Below are positions 6,886-16,959 of a stretch of DNA of 64,000 nucleotides, one piece after another. The stretch covers positions 310,001-374,000 of the forward strand of contig NZ_JALIEB010000001.1 in the NCBI RefSeq assembly GCF_025755255.1. Reading direction: 5' to 3'. The notes beneath the pieces were generated by a model. That model was not told where the DNA came from, made no database searches, and was given only the letters and a program-made list of their open reading frames with translations. How positions within the stretch are numbered: position 1 is the first letter of the stretch; every line of letters starts with the position of its first letter. This DNA is from Roseobacter sinensis. GTDB lineage: Bacteria > Pseudomonadota > Alphaproteobacteria > Rhodobacterales > Rhodobacteraceae. The position numbers and the translations under genes are program-made.

Positions 6886-7793
6886 TGCTGGGGCAGATCG
6901 GCGAGCAGAAGCTGCCGTCGCGGTCTTGGTGGCGGCGCATTCGGGTCTGGCGGTGGTGGATTGAGGATCGTCTCCACCCAGGCCTGCGCGTCGGCGCAGC
7001 CATCACCGGGCGGCGGCGGGGCCTGGTTGACACAACCCTCCGTGCCTGCGGGGCAGGCCAGGCGCACATGGAAGTGATAGTGGTGTCCATACCACGGCCG
7101 GATCTTGCGTAGCCAGGAGCGGTCGCCACGCGCATCCTTGCACATCTGCACCTTGGCGCCCGGGAAGATGAAGATGCGCGCCACGCGTGGGTCCGAGGCA
7201 GCCGCCTTCAGGATTTCATGGTGCTGGCGCGTCCAGTTGTCGTTCACAAAGGCGCCGCGGTCACGGCGCAGAGAAATCGACGAGATGCTTTCCCGCTCGG
7301 CGACGGACAGGCTGAGGTTGTCCGCCGGCCGCAGCCAGATGTCCGCGTCGAGGCCAATCTGATGGCTGGCATGGCCGGTGAGCATCGGCCCGCCGCGCGG
7401 CTGGCTGAGATCGCCCACGTAGAGCCCATTCCAGCCGGGTTGTTGCGCGGCCTCGCGGCTGAGGTCCATCACGTAGTCCACCGTTGCAGGATGCGCCCAG
7501 TTGCGGTTGCGTGACAGGCGCATGGCCTGCCACGTCGGGCCGGTCTCGGCCAATTGCGCGCCACCCGCCATGCAGCCCTTGGAGTAGCTGCCGAAGGGAG
7601 CCGGAGCACCCCTCGAGGCCACCTGTTCGGCGCCGAAGACCTGCTTTGCGGGCGTGGTGCTCTTGCTATGGCCCGAGGTGCCGATGGTGGGCAGGATCGC
7701 GGAGGACTGGGCCTCCGATTGCGGTGTGCCGTCGGAACAGGCGGCGAGCGCGAGGCTCAGGACGGCGAGAACTGCGATAGCGCGGAGGGTCAT
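6864..7793 (-). CDS. mepA: Penicillin-insensitive murein endopeptidase (MepA-like lipoprotein)
   Basis: 309 aa from the ATG at 7791-7793. N-terminus MTLRAIAVLAVLSLALAACS is a lipoprotein signal with lipobox LAAC. The M74/LAS zinc peptidase motifs are present: GHASHQIGLDADIWL (His and Asp ligands) and HHYHFHVRLACPAG (C-terminal His ligand). MepA cuts D-alanyl-meso-diaminopimelate cross-links in peptidoglycan. The C-terminus is proline-rich (NPPPPDPNAPPPRPRR). E. coli MepA is soluble periplasmic, so the lipoprotein form, common in alphaproteobacteria, is a difference. It overlaps the upstream MFS gene by four bases. Confidence 0.92.
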   Translation of the reverse strand: MTLRAIAVLAVLSLALAACSDGTPQSEAQSSAILPTIGTSGHSKSTTPAKQVFGAEQVASRGAPAPFGSYSKGCMAGGAQLAETGPTWQAMRLSRNRNWAHPATVDYVMDLSREAAQQPGWNGLYVGDLSQPRGGPMLTGHASHQIGLDADIWLRPADNLSLSVAERESISSISLRRDRGAFVNDNWTRQHHEILKAAASDPRVARIFIFPGAKVQMCKDARGDRSWLRKIRPWYGHHYHFHVRLACPAGTEGCVNQAPPPPGDGCADAQAWVETILNPPPPDPNAPPPRPRRQLLLADLPQQCATVLQ

Positions 7794-9121
7794 CTGCTGA
7801 AATCTCCATTCGGCTTGACCCACGCTAACAGGATCAACCCGAGAATGAACAGCCCGATAATCGGGGTGACACCGATTTGCTGAGACCCGCTTGCCGCTGT
7901 CACAATTCCGATCAGCAAGGGCGCCAGAAAACTCGTGGCCTTGCCGGAAAGGGCGTAAAGCCCGAAGGCTTCGGTCATACGCGCCGGATCACCCTGGCGC
8001 ACCATCATCGACCGGCTGGCCGATTGCAGCGTCCCGCCTGCGGCGCCGATGAGGGCGCCGAGGATGTAGAACGCGATGTCGGGGGCGCGGCTGCCTTCGG
8101 GCAGGGCAATCCAGAAGAGACTGTCGCGCGAGACGAAGACGATTGTGATGGCAACGGCAGTGAGCACGCCGATGGACACCTTGATCACCGCGCCGGGACC
8201 GAAGCGCACGTCGGCCTTGCCTCCGAGCCAGGCAAAGAGTGCGCCGGTGATGATGGCGATGATGCCGAAGACGCCCACGTCGACCACCGTCCAGCCGAGC
8301 ACGCCTTGCGCATAGATGCCGCCGAAGGCGTACATGCCGTTGAGCGCGTCGCGGTAGAACATCGAGGCACCGAGGTAGGAAAAGAGCGAGGGCGTGTCCG
8401 GCAGGCGCATCACGGTCCGGCGCAACCCCTCGAGAGCTGCCCGTACCGCTCCATTCGCGGCTTTTACCGGCTTCGGCTCACGCACCCAGAGGAAGAAGGG
8501 GATCATGAAAAGCGCGTACCAGAGCGCGGTGAGCGGGCCGACGAAGCGGGTGCCCTCGCGGGCCTCAGCGTCCAGTCCCAAAGCTGGGTCGAGGCCGATG
8601 AAGGTTTTGCCGGTGGTGGCGCTTTCGGCGAAAAAGAACAGCATGATCACCAGCGTGACCAGCCCGCCTACGTATCCGATGGCCCAGCCGGTGCCGGAGA
8701 TCCGCCCGATCTCTTCACGCGGGCCGAGATCGGGCAGCATGGCGTTCACGAAGATTGTCGCGAACTCCATGCCGATGAGGCCGAGGGCGAAGAGGAAGAG
8801 GGTGAGCGGCAGGTTGAAGCTGTCCGGGCTTGCGGCCCAGAGCCCCGCGCTGCCGAGGATGTAGAGCGCGGAGAAGAGCCAGATGAACCGCATTCGGTTG
8901 CCCGACGTGTCGGCGATGGCGCCGAGCACGGGCGCGAGGATGGCGATGGTGATGCCGGCCGCACCGATCCCGAAGCCCCAGGCGGCCTGCGCGCGCGCGC
9001 CGTCCTGCATGAGCTCACCCACGTAAGGCGCGAAGATGAAAGTGATGAGCAGCGTGTTGTAGGGTTGGCTGGCCCAGTCGAAGGCGTACCACCCCCAGAT
9101 GCGTTTGCGTGCGCTGCTCAT
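7790..9121 (-). CDS. MFS transporter, UMF1/Atg22-like family
   Basis: 443 aa with about twelve membrane helices. The start MSSARKRIWGWYAFDWASQP continues YNTLLITFIFAPYV, the signature opening of the UMF1 (Atg22-like) major facilitator group. PDTSGNRMRFIWL and DPARMTEAFGLYALSGKATSF are further family regions. The ATG at 9119-9121 fits the conserved start; a much longer in-frame start upstream is rejected. Fungal Atg22 exports amino acids from the vacuole; bacterial members have no firm substrate. It lies upstream of mepA (ATGA overlap), so the membrane carrier and murein hydrolase share a transcript. Confidence 0.85.
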   Translation of the reverse strand: MSSARKRIWGWYAFDWASQPYNTLLITFIFAPYVGELMQDGARAQAAWGFGIGAAGITIAILAPVLGAIADTSGNRMRFIWLFSALYILGSAGLWAASPDSFNLPLTLFLFALGLIGMEFATIFVNAMLPDLGPREEIGRISGTGWAIGYVGGLVTLVIMLFFFAESATTGKTFIGLDPALGLDAEAREGTRFVGPLTALWYALFMIPFFLWVREPKPVKAANGAVRAALEGLRRTVMRLPDTPSLFSYLGASMFYRDALNGMYAFGGIYAQGVLGWTVVDVGVFGIIAIITGALFAWLGGKADVRFGPGAVIKVSIGVLTAVAITIVFVSRDSLFWIALPEGSRAPDIAFYILGALIGAAGGTLQSASRSMMVRQGDPARMTEAFGLYALSGKATSFLAPLLIGIVTAASGSQQIGVTPIIGLFILGLILLAWVKPNGDFSR

Positions 9122-9275
9122 GGTCCCGCCTGCCTGTTGCCGCTGCCCGAGGTAGAGCAGGCGGGCCCGCATCAGGCAAGAGCCGCTTTGGGCCCGGTCA
9201 ACCAAGACTGGCGCGCGGACTTGCGAAACGGGTGCCACTTGCTTAATTGAGGCGCACGCAAGAAGAGGTCTGCCG

Positions 9276-9563
9276 ATGCAATCGCTGTTCGAAATCATCA
9301 TGCTGCTGCTGAACGTGCTGTGGTTCTTCATCATCGCGCATGTGATCATGAGCTGGCTGATCAACTTTCAGGTGCTGAACACGCGCCAGCAGCTGGTTGC
9401 TCAAATCTGGTACGGGCTGAACCGCATTCTCGAGCCGATCTATGCGCCGGTGCGCCGGGTGCTGCCGCCCATGGGCGGGATCGATCTCGCACCTTTGGCC
9501 GTGCTTCTGGGCGTCGCGATTCTGCGGATTGTTCTCGTCAACAACTACGGCCTCTTTGTCTGA
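9276..9563 (+). CDS. YggT family membrane protein
   Basis: 95 aa. It has two hydrophobic helices (LFEIIMLLLNVLWFFIIAHVI and LAPLAVLLGVAILRIVLV) around the conserved YggT stretch ILEPIYAPVRRVLPPMGGIDLAP. The family is linked to cell-division, osmotic or cofactor-related roles in various bacteria but has no settled biochemical function. AGAAGAGG precedes the ATG at good spacing. It is divergent from the UMF1 transporter and ends in a clear intrinsic terminator. Confidence 0.9.
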   Translation: MQSLFEIIMLLLNVLWFFIIAHVIMSWLINFQVLNTRQQLVAQIWYGLNRILEPIYAPVRRVLPPMGGIDLAPLAVLLGVAILRIVLVNNYGLFV

Positions 9564-9567
9564 TTTT

Positions 9568-9590
9568 CCGCCTCCGGCGGGAGTATTTTG
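9568..9590 (+). terminator. Intrinsic terminator after yggT
   Basis: CCGCC-TCC-GGCGG stem-loop (9568-9580) followed by GAGTATTTT. This hairpin type, with a short T-rich tail, recurs in Rhodobacteraceae. It lies five bases after the yggT stop and separates it from recQ. Confidence 0.7.
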
Positions 9591-9675
9591 CGACGGGTGA
9601 AGCATCGGGGCTTGTTCACGATTCCTTAGTGTGTGACTCTGCAAGAGACGAGCAGGTCGCAACAGGAATTGTGAG

Positions 9676-11715
9676 ATGACGGACACCGCCGCGGTGTTGA
9701 AGGACGTCTTTGGTTTCGACGGATTTCGTCCCGGGCAGGGCGAGATCGTCGAGGCGGTCACGGCGGGCGAGAACGTGCTGGCCATCATGCCGACGGGTGG
9801 CGGGAAGTCACTTTGTTTTCAATTGCCTGCGCTGTTGCGAGAGGGGGTCACGGTGGTGATCTCGCCACTGATCGCCTTGATGCGTGATCAGGTGCGCGCA
9901 CTTCAGGAGGCGGGGGTCGCAGCGGGCGCGCTGACCTCTGGCAATACGTCCGAGGAGACCGACGCGGTCTTCGAGGCGCTGTCGGCGGGGCGGCTGAAGC
10001 TTCTTTACATGGCGCCCGAGCGGCTCGCCGCGGGGTCTGGGTTTCTGCGGCGGGTGGGTGTTGCGATGATAGCCGTCGATGAGGCTCATTGCGTGAGCCA
10101 GTGGGGTCATGATTTCCGGCCCGACTATCTGCGCATTGGTGCGCTGCGGCGCGATCTGCGCGTGCCGCTCGCAGCCTTCACAGCCACCGCTGATGCGGAG
10201 ACACGTGCAGAGATCGTCGAGAAGTTGTTCAATGGAGAGGTGCCGCGGACCTTTCTGCGCGGGTTTGACCGCCCAAATATTCACCTGGCCTTTGCTGCGA
10301 AAGACGGACCGAGGCGGCAGATCCTCGAATTTGCAGCGGCGCGCAAGGGGCAGTCCGGGATCGTCTATTGCGGGACGCGGTCGAAGACCGAAGGCTTGGC
10401 GGCAGCACTGCGCGAGGCGGGGCACGCGGCGCTGCATTATCACGGCGGTATGGAGGCGGAGGACCGGCGCATTGCCGAGACCCGATTTCAGCGCGAGGAC
10501 GGGCTGATCGTGGTGGCGACCGTGGCCTTTGGCATGGGGGTCGACAAGCCCGATATCCGCTGGGTGGCCCATGCGGATCTGCCGAAATCCATCGAGGCCT
10601 ATTATCAGGAGATCGGGCGCGCGGGGCGCGACGGCGCGCCAGCCGAGACGCTGACGCTCTTTGGTCCGGATGACATTCGCCTGCGCCGGGCCCAGATCGA
10701 CGAGGGGCTCGCCCCGCCCGAACGTCGCGCGGCGGATCATGCGCGGCTCAATGCGCTCTTGGGGCTGGCGGAAGCGCTGGAGTGTCGCCGCAAGACGCTC
10801 TTGGCCTATTTCGATGAGAGCGAGGTCGGCTGCGGCAACTGTGACCTCTGTGACCGTCCGGCGGAGGTTTTCGATGGCACGACCGCGGTGCGCAAGGCGC
10901 TCTCGGCTATTCTGCGCACCGAGGAGTGGTTTGGCGCAGGCCATCTGATCGACATTCTGCTCGGACATGAGACGGATAAGGTGCGCCAGCGCGGTCATGA
11001 CCAGCTGCCGACCTTCGCGGTGGGCAAGGAGTACGATCGCCGGGCGTGGCAGGCGATTTTTCGGCAGATGATGGGGCATGATCTGGTGCGGCCCGATCCG
11101 GAACGGCACGGGGCGCTGCGCTTGACCGACGCGGCGCTGCCGATCCTGCGAGGCGAGGCGGAGATCGCACTGCGCCGCGATACGATCCGTGCGGCGGCGG
11201 CCTCGCGGCGCCCGGCGGTGAAGGCGATGGTGTCAGAGGAAGATGCGCCGCTCCTTTCCGCGCTGAAGGCCAAGCGGCGCGCCTTTGCCGAGGCCGCCAA
11301 GGTGCCAGCCTATGTGATTTTCAACGACCGCACCCTGATTGAGATGGCGCAGGACCGTCCGCAGACGCTGGACGACATGGCGCGTATCAGCGGCGTGGGG
11401 GCCAAGAAGCTGGAGCGGTACGGCGCCGCCTTTCTGGAGGTGGTCGTCGGCGAGGCGCAGCAGATGCACCCCTCGCGGCGCAAGCTCGCGGGGCGGTCGG
11501 CGGGCTCGGTCTACGACCGGCTGCTCGCGGTGCAGGCCGATCTGGCGCGGGGGACGGATGGGGTCGACAAGCCTCTGAGCTGCTCAGCCTCGCAGCTGGC
11601 GAAGGTGGCGCAGATGCGCGAGGCGGATGCCACGGCCCTGCAACGGCTGCTGGGCGACCGGCGGGCCGAACGCTTCGGTCCGGCCTTTCTGGACGTCCTG
11701 CGGGAGGCGGGCTAA
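9676..11715 (+). CDS. recQ: ATP-dependent DNA helicase RecQ
   Basis: 679 aa. Superfamily-2 helicase core with Walker A (TGGGKS near residues 40-45), DEAHC (motif II), SQWGHDFRPDYLRIG, and motif VI QEIGRAGRDG. Next come a RecQ zinc site (CRRKTLLAYF through CGNCDLC), a winged-helix domain and one HRDC domain (about residues 520-600, NDRTLIEMAQDRPQTLDDM). An extra C-terminal tail follows, making it longer than E. coli RecQ (about 610 aa), as is usual in alphaproteobacteria. It unwinds DNA 3' to 5' in recombination and fork repair. Confidence 0.96.
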   Translation: MTDTAAVLKDVFGFDGFRPGQGEIVEAVTAGENVLAIMPTGGGKSLCFQLPALLREGVTVVISPLIALMRDQVRALQEAGVAAGALTSGNTSEETDAVFEALSAGRLKLLYMAPERLAAGSGFLRRVGVAMIAVDEAHCVSQWGHDFRPDYLRIGALRRDLRVPLAAFTATADAETRAEIVEKLFNGEVPRTFLRGFDRPNIHLAFAAKDGPRRQILEFAAARKGQSGIVYCGTRSKTEGLAAALREAGHAALHYHGGMEAEDRRIAETRFQREDGLIVVATVAFGMGVDKPDIRWVAHADLPKSIEAYYQEIGRAGRDGAPAETLTLFGPDDIRLRRAQIDEGLAPPERRAADHARLNALLGLAEALECRRKTLLAYFDESEVGCGNCDLCDRPAEVFDGTTAVRKALSAILRTEEWFGAGHLIDILLGHETDKVRQRGHDQLPTFAVGKEYDRRAWQAIFRQMMGHDLVRPDPERHGALRLTDAALPILRGEAEIALRRDTIRAAAASRRPAVKAMVSEEDAPLLSALKAKRRAFAEAAKVPAYVIFNDRTLIEMAQDRPQTLDDMARISGVGAKKLERYGAAFLEVVVGEAQQMHPSRRKLAGRSAGSVYDRLLAVQADLARGTDGVDKPLSCSASQLAKVAQMREADATALQRLLGDRRAERFGPAFLDVLREAG

Positions 11716-11754
11716 GTCGCCTGTCAAGAGAGATCAGATGATGGGGAAGCGGGT

Positions 11755-12534
11755 ATGTTGGTGGTGATTTCGCCAGCCAAGCGGCTGGATTGGGCGGAGC
11801 GGGATGTTGAGACAACCGCGCCAGCCTTTCAGGAAGACGCGGTTCGGCTGGTCAAGACCGCGCGCAACCTCAGCTTGGGCAACCTGAAGGGGCTGATGGA
11901 CCTCTCTGATGATCTGGCGCGGCTGAACCGCGACCGGTTTGCGGCCTTCGAGGCCGAGCCGGCAGAGCAGGTCACCCGGCCCGCGGCGCTGGCCTTTGCA
12001 GGCGACACCTATCAGGGGCTCCAGGCCGATAGCCTGACCGCCGAAGATCTGGCCTGGGCGCAGGATCACCTGCGCATCCTCTCGGGGCTCTACGGCCTGT
12101 TGCGGCCGCTCGACGCAATTCAACCTTACCGTCTGGAAATGGGCAGCCGCCTGAAGACGCGGCGCGGCGCAAACCTTTATGAGTACTGGCGCGATGGGCT
12201 GTCAAAGGCGTTGAACGCGCAGGCCGAGGCGGTCGGTACGGATGTGCTGATCAACTGCGCCAGCCAAGAGTACTTTGGCGCTGTCGCGCCCAAGGCGTTG
12301 AGCCTGAACGTGATCACGCCAGCCTTCCTGGAAGACAAGCATGACGGCAAGGGGCCGCGCGTGGTCAGCTTTTTCGCCAAGACCGCGCGTGGGGCAATGG
12401 CCCGCTACGTTGTGCAAAACCGGATCACCGATCCAGAAGCGATCGAAGGGTTCACCACCGGTGGCTATGCGTTCGACGCCGCGCGCTCAACACCCGGGGC
12501 GCCGGTCTTTGTGCGGGATTATCCCACGGCCTGA
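11755..12534 (+). CDS. yaaA: Peroxide stress protein YaaA
   Basis: 259 aa, normal family length. Starts MLVVISPAKRLDWAE, with the family stretches GLMDLSDDLARLN, LRILSGLYGLLRPLDAIQPYRLEMG, LINCASQEYF and GARGMMARY-like KTARGAMARYVV. YaaA binds DNA and lowers free iron under hydrogen-peroxide stress in E. coli. Its last 16 bp overlap the 3' end of the convergent hybrid kinase gene, so the two transcripts run into each other. Confidence 0.93.
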   Translation: MLVVISPAKRLDWAERDVETTAPAFQEDAVRLVKTARNLSLGNLKGLMDLSDDLARLNRDRFAAFEAEPAEQVTRPAALAFAGDTYQGLQADSLTAEDLAWAQDHLRILSGLYGLLRPLDAIQPYRLEMGSRLKTRRGANLYEYWRDGLSKALNAQAEAVGTDVLINCASQEYFGAVAPKALSLNVITPAFLEDKHDGKGPRVVSFFAKTARGAMARYVVQNRITDPEAIEGFTTGGYAFDAARSTPGAPVFVRDYPTA

Positions 12535-14807
12535 TCGGGCAACTCGTCTGCCGGTGGCAGCGCGTCTTTCGGGCAGTAGTCGCGGATATGGCCAAGCATC
12601 TCGGCTTTGCGCACGGGTTTCGACATGTAGTGATCCAGGCCCACGGCGAGGATGTCCACATTGTCGCCTTCCATCGCATGGGCCGTCAGGGCGATGATCG
12701 GCACGTGGCGGCCGGTCTCGCTCTCGATCTCGCGGATGGTCTTCGTGGCCTCCTTGCCGTCCATTTTCGGCATGGAAATATCCATGAAGATCAGATCCGG
12801 CTCGAAATCCGTGTAGGCGTCCACCGCTTCGAGCCCGTTGTTGGCGAACTTCAAGTCGACATCGACCTCCTTGAGCATCTTGCGCAAGACAAGCTGGTTG
12901 GTCTTGTTGTCTTCCGCAGCCAGAACCCGCATGCGGCGCAGGACGATCGGCGGTGCGGCCTCATCAGGCGGGGCGGCAGCCGGCTCAACCTCTTCGACAA
13001 CCACGGGGGTCGACTGCCGGTGCGAGAAGGTGGGCACGTCTGTCACGTCGTCCTCGTTTGCAGGGCTGGTTTCCACCGGGGGCTGACTTGTCCAGTCGGC
13101 AAGCCACTGCAGCATGTCCCTTCGCGGAAACGGGCGCTGGAAGATCGAGTCGACACAGTCCTTGGCAGCATCGGCGCTGGCGTAGCCGACATTCGAGCTG
13201 AGCAGGATCATTTGCATCTTGTGACCAGACGCACGGGCTGTCTTGGCGAAATTGAGCCCGTTCACCTTGGGCATGATGTGGTCGACCAGGATCAGGTCGA
13301 CGCTGCGATCAAGCATTGCGAGTGCCGAGGCCGCATCCTTGCAGCTGGTCACCTTGAGGCCGAGCTGCTCCAGCTGGTGCGTCAGGATCTGCAGGTTGGG
13401 TTCGAAATCGTCGATCACCATGACGTGGCGCAGATGCTCGGGCAGCGCAGGGTAGTCGGCCTGCAGCCCATCGGGTGCCGGGAAGGTGACTTCGAACCCG
13501 AAGCAGGAGCCGACCCCCTCTTCCGAGGTCAGCCAGATGCGGCCGTCCATCATCGCGACCAGATGTTTGGAGATCGCCAGGCCCAGACCGGTCCCATCGA
13601 ACTGGCGATTGCGTTCGTTCTCCACCTGATTGAACTCGCCAAACACGTGCTCAATCATGTCAGCCGCGATGCCGATCCCGGTATCCTCGACCGTTATGGC
13701 GAGGGTCACATCGCCCGTCTCTTCGTTTCTGGTGCCACGGACCTTCACAAGCACATGGCCTTCAGAGGTGAATTTCACCGCGTTGCCCATGAGGTTGGTT
13801 AGGATCTGCCGCATTCGGCCGGGATCGCCCACGAAGGTAGAGGGCAGGAACAGATCGTAGTCCAACGTCAGACCGAGCCCTTTGTCGTGGGCGGAGGACT
13901 GCAGCAGCATCATGATCTCGAGGATGCACTGCTCCAGATCGAAGGGTTCGGGGTGCAGTTGCAGCCGCTCCGCCTCGATCTTGGAGTAATCAAGTACGTC
14001 GTTGATGATCACCAGAAGAGCTTCGCCGGAATTCTTGATCGTATCGACATAGAGCCGCTGCTCTTCGCTCAGCGGCGTGTCGATCAGCACCTCGGCCATG
14101 CCGACAACTCCGTTCATCGGCGTGCGGATCTCATGGCTCATATTGGCGAGGAAGGCGGATTTGGCGCGGTTCGCGGCCTCGGCACTCTCGCGGGCCGCTT
14201 TCAGCTTCTTTTCATACTTTACGGTGGCGGTGATGTTGAGCCCGAGCGAGATGATGTCGCCATCGGGGCCGCGCCGGTCGATCACCTTGATGTATTCGCC
14301 GTTCCAAAGCCGGATGATCTCGGGCACCGGCACGTCTTGCTGCACGCGGTCGATCATGCGCTGGCGCCAGGCCGCCGGGCTTTGATCCCCGATGTCGACG
14401 ATGCCTTCTTCTGTCAGCACCTGAAGGATCGTGACGTAATTCACGCCGGGTTTGATCTCCTCAAGACCGTCGAAGACGGCGAGGTAGGCCTTGTTCGCCA
14501 TGATCATCTCAAGATCAGGGCTGAAGAAGGCAAAGCCGTCGTTGATCGTTTCGATCGAATGCCAGAGGCGCCGTTCGACGATCTCGATCTTTTCATGCGC
14601 GGCGGACAGGTCGGACTTCACGCGCTGATTCTCGTCGCGCACCGTCGCCACCTCGGCCCGGGTCTCGACGATTTCGTGCGACAGCTGCTTGGCGTGCTCA
14701 CCCAGTTTGCGGTTGGCGGCAAAAAGTTCCGCCTGCTTGAGTTCAAGCAGGCGTTCAGCAGCCAATCGGCCGCGGCGTTCTTCGGCCAATCTATTGGCGA
14801 GACTCAT
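12519..14807 (-). CDS. Hybrid histidine kinase with PAS and two receiver domains
   Basis: 762 aa, no transmembrane helix, so cytosolic. Order: N-terminal coiled coil (about 1-85), PAS domain (about 85-200; [20 protein letters not shown]), HisKA with [10 protein letters not shown] (phospho-accepting His near 225), HATPase ([13 protein letters not shown]), receiver 1 ([18 protein letters not shown]; about 480-595) and receiver 2 ([23 protein letters not shown]; about 630-750). Both receivers keep the phospho-Asp and Lys. No Hpt domain is present, so a separate phosphotransferase or response regulator must exist. A 14-bp palindrome lies just upstream of the start. Confidence 0.9.
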   Translation of the reverse strand: MSLANRLAEERRGRLAAERLLELKQAELFAANRKLGEHAKQLSHEIVETRAEVATVRDENQRVKSDLSAAHEKIEIVERRLWHSIETINDGFAFFSPDLEMIMANKAYLAVFDGLEEIKPGVNYVTILQVLTEEGIVDIGDQSPAAWRQRMIDRVQQDVPVPEIIRLWNGEYIKVIDRRGPDGDIISLGLNITATVKYEKKLKAARESAEAANRAKSAFLANMSHEIRTPMNGVVGMAEVLIDTPLSEEQRLYVDTIKNSGEALLVIINDVLDYSKIEAERLQLHPEPFDLEQCILEIMMLLQSSAHDKGLGLTLDYDLFLPSTFVGDPGRMRQILTNLMGNAVKFTSEGHVLVKVRGTRNEETGDVTLAITVEDTGIGIAADMIEHVFGEFNQVENERNRQFDGTGLGLAISKHLVAMMDGRIWLTSEEGVGSCFGFEVTFPAPDGLQADYPALPEHLRHVMVIDDFEPNLQILTHQLEQLGLKVTSCKDAASALAMLDRSVDLILVDHIMPKVNGLNFAKTARASGHKMQMILLSSNVGYASADAAKDCVDSIFQRPFPRRDMLQWLADWTSQPPVETSPANEDDVTDVPTFSHRQSTPVVVEEVEPAAAPPDEAAPPIVLRRMRVLAAEDNKTNQLVLRKMLKEVDVDLKFANNGLEAVDAYTDFEPDLIFMDISMPKMDGKEATKTIREIESETGRHVPIIALTAHAMEGDNVDILAVGLDHYMSKPVRKAEMLGHIRDYCPKDALPPADELPDQAVG

Positions 14808-14822
14808 CCGACCACCGGGATT

Positions 14823-14836
14823 CCTAAGATCTTAGG
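14823..14836. promoter_or_regulatory. 14-bp perfect palindrome upstream of hybrid kinase
   Basis: CCTAAGATCTTAGG, perfectly self-complementary, 16 bp before the kinase ATG. It is too short and lacks a T-tract for a terminator, so a protein-binding site is more likely. No matching copy was noticed elsewhere in the window. Confidence 0.35.
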
Positions 14837-14916
14837 GCCGCATATTGCGCCATGTGAGGTGAACAACTGCTTAACCCTGGCTGGAGCCCGGCAAGAAAGC
14901 TGAAGATCGGGCGGGC

Positions 14917-16959
14917 CTAGCGGCGGCCCTCGCGCAGCCAGGCGGCCGTCAACAGGCCCAGCGACAGAAGCAGCACAAGCCAGCCGGGCAAGAGGTTGGT
15001 CTGGCGCACATCGCGGGTTTCGAAGGCATCGCGCGGCGTCAGCCCGATCCAGCCGCGCCCGGCGGCGGGGCGGCCCGGGCGCACATTGCGCAGCCGCGGC
15101 AGCCCGTCTTCAAGCCGCACCGACCCGCCGCGCAGGCCTGCGATGACGGGCTCGAGCACCTCGGCGGTCGCAATGGTCTGCTCAAACTCGCGCGGGGCTG
15201 CGGGGCCGAGGCCGATCACCGCCGTCTTGTCCCCGTTGACCAGCCGGTAGAGGCCGATCTCAGGCCCTTCGAACGTGCCTTCGAAAACGCCGGGGGCGGT
15301 TTCGGTCAGCTCAAGCTCGGTCGTGTTGCCCGAGGGGTCGGTGATCGTGACGGGCGGGACGTCATTCGACAAAGTGCGGCGCTTGATCCGCATGGTTTGC
15401 CCCGTCGCTTCGGCTGTCAGTGTCTCTTCTTCCAGCTCCGGCTCCTTCATCATCCAGTGCGCGAGGCGGCGTAGAAGCTCCAGCTGCGGTCCGCCACCTT
15501 CGTAGCCGCGGTTCCAGAGCCAGGCATGATCGGAGGCCAGCAGCGCAACCCGGCCTTCCTCCACCCGGTCGAGCACGAGAAGCGGGCGGTCGTCGATACC
15601 GGACATGACCGCGTGACCGCTCGATTGCGAAAGATCGATCTGACGCAGCCAGCGGCCCCAATCGCCCCCGTCGGGCAGATCCGCCGTGACCGGGTGCCGT
15701 GCGCCCAGATCCGTGACGCTGGGCAGATAAGGTTCGTCCAGGACGCGCGCGGTCGGCGACGCGGGCAGAACCGAGCCGAGCGGCGAACGATAAAGGCTGT
15801 CGGCGCTTGCAAAATCGGCACCTGCAGCCACCAGCACGGCACCGCCCTGCCGGATGTAATTGGCCACATTGTCGAGATAGAGCGCGGGCAGGATGCCGCG
15901 GCGCTTGTAGCGGTCGAAGATGATCAGGTCGAAGTCATCAATCCGCTCCAGAAACAGCTCGCGTGTGGGGAAGGCGATGAGGCTCAACTCGCTCACAGGC
16001 ACGCCGTCCTGCTTTTCGGGTGGGCGCAGGATGGTGAAATGCACCAGATCGACAGAGCTGTCGGATTTCAACAGGTTGCGCCAGGTCCGTCCGCCCGGAT
16101 GCGGCTCGCCCGAGACGAGCAGCACGCGGAGGCGGTCGCGCACGCCGTTCATCTGGATGAGCGCGGTGTTGTTGCGGTCGGTCAGCTCGCCGTCCGCTTC
16201 GGGCACCGTGAATTGGATCACGTTACGCCCGCCGTGCGGCAGGGTGATCGGCAGTTCGATATCCTCGCCGATGGGCACCTGGAAGCTCTGCGCCGGGGCA
16301 CCGTCCACGGAGATATCCAGCGGCGCGAGGCCCGACCCTTCCGGCGCGGCCCCCATGTCTTCGATGCGCAGGGTAAGCGTAACCGGTTCGTCGATGATCG
16401 CGAAGGCCGGGGCGTTGCGGATCTCGAGTCGGCGGTCCCAGTCGGTTTCTTTGCCCGTCATCAGCAGGTGCATCGGCGCCGGCAGCTCGAGCGGCAGGTC
16501 CGCATCGTGGATCTGCCCGTCACTGATGGCGAGCACGCCGGCGATCCGGGCACGCGGTTCTTCTGCCAGTGCCGTCGACAGCGCTGTCATGAGCTGGGTG
16601 CCCGCATCGCCGTCGCCGTCGGCAACGGTCATGCGCCGAACCTCGGTGTTGGGCCGCGCGGCAATGGTGGCAGCCAGTTCATCCGCGGCAGAGCCGGTCT
16701 GATCGGGCCGATCAGAAAGCTGTTGGCTGGCACTCTCGTCCTCAAGCAGCATGACGATATCGGTCAGCGGCGCGCGGTCCTCCTGTTGGTAGGACGGACC
16801 TGTCAGGGCAGCCACCACCACCAGCGCCGCGAGCGCGCGCAACGCCCAGCCGTTGAGCCCGCGCACCACGGCGAGCAGCACGCTGGTCGCCGCAATCACC
16901 GTGACAACGGTCAGCAGCGGCCACGGGATCAGCGGGTCGAAGATCACACTCCCGGTCAT
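14917..16959 (-). CDS. Large membrane protein of the MoxR/BatA operon (glutamine-amidotransferase-like)
   Basis: 680 aa. Starts MTGSVIFDPLIPWPLLTVVT, then two N-terminal helices, a large extracytoplasmic region and one C-terminal helix (LLPGWLVLLLSLGLLTAAW) with a basic end. The middle region (DLIIFDRYKRRGILPALYLDNVANYIRQGG followed by VLVAAGADF) resembles the class-I glutamine-amidotransferase-like fold often found in such proteins, and VMLLEDESASQ recalls a von Willebrand-type start. It overlaps the BatA/DUF4159 gene by ATGA. It is the last gene of a four-gene operon with MoxR ATPase and DUF58. A role as an envelope-stress or surface-assembly complex is inference. Confidence 0.78.
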   Translation of the reverse strand: MTGSVIFDPLIPWPLLTVVTVIAATSVLLAVVRGLNGWALRALAALVVVAALTGPSYQQEDRAPLTDIVMLLEDESASQQLSDRPDQTGSAADELAATIAARPNTEVRRMTVADGDGDAGTQLMTALSTALAEEPRARIAGVLAISDGQIHDADLPLELPAPMHLLMTGKETDWDRRLEIRNAPAFAIIDEPVTLTLRIEDMGAAPEGSGLAPLDISVDGAPAQSFQVPIGEDIELPITLPHGGRNVIQFTVPEADGELTDRNNTALIQMNGVRDRLRVLLVSGEPHPGGRTWRNLLKSDSSVDLVHFTILRPPEKQDGVPVSELSLIAFPTRELFLERIDDFDLIIFDRYKRRGILPALYLDNVANYIRQGGAVLVAAGADFASADSLYRSPLGSVLPASPTARVLDEPYLPSVTDLGARHPVTADLPDGGDWGRWLRQIDLSQSSGHAVMSGIDDRPLLVLDRVEEGRVALLASDHAWLWNRGYEGGGPQLELLRRLAHWMMKEPELEEETLTAEATGQTMRIKRRTLSNDVPPVTITDPSGNTTELELTETAPGVFEGTFEGPEIGLYRLVNGDKTAVIGLGPAAPREFEQTIATAEVLEPVIAGLRGGSVRLEDGLPRLRNVRPGRPAAGRGWIGLTPRDAFETRDVRQTNLLPGWLVLLLSLGLLTAAWLREGRR

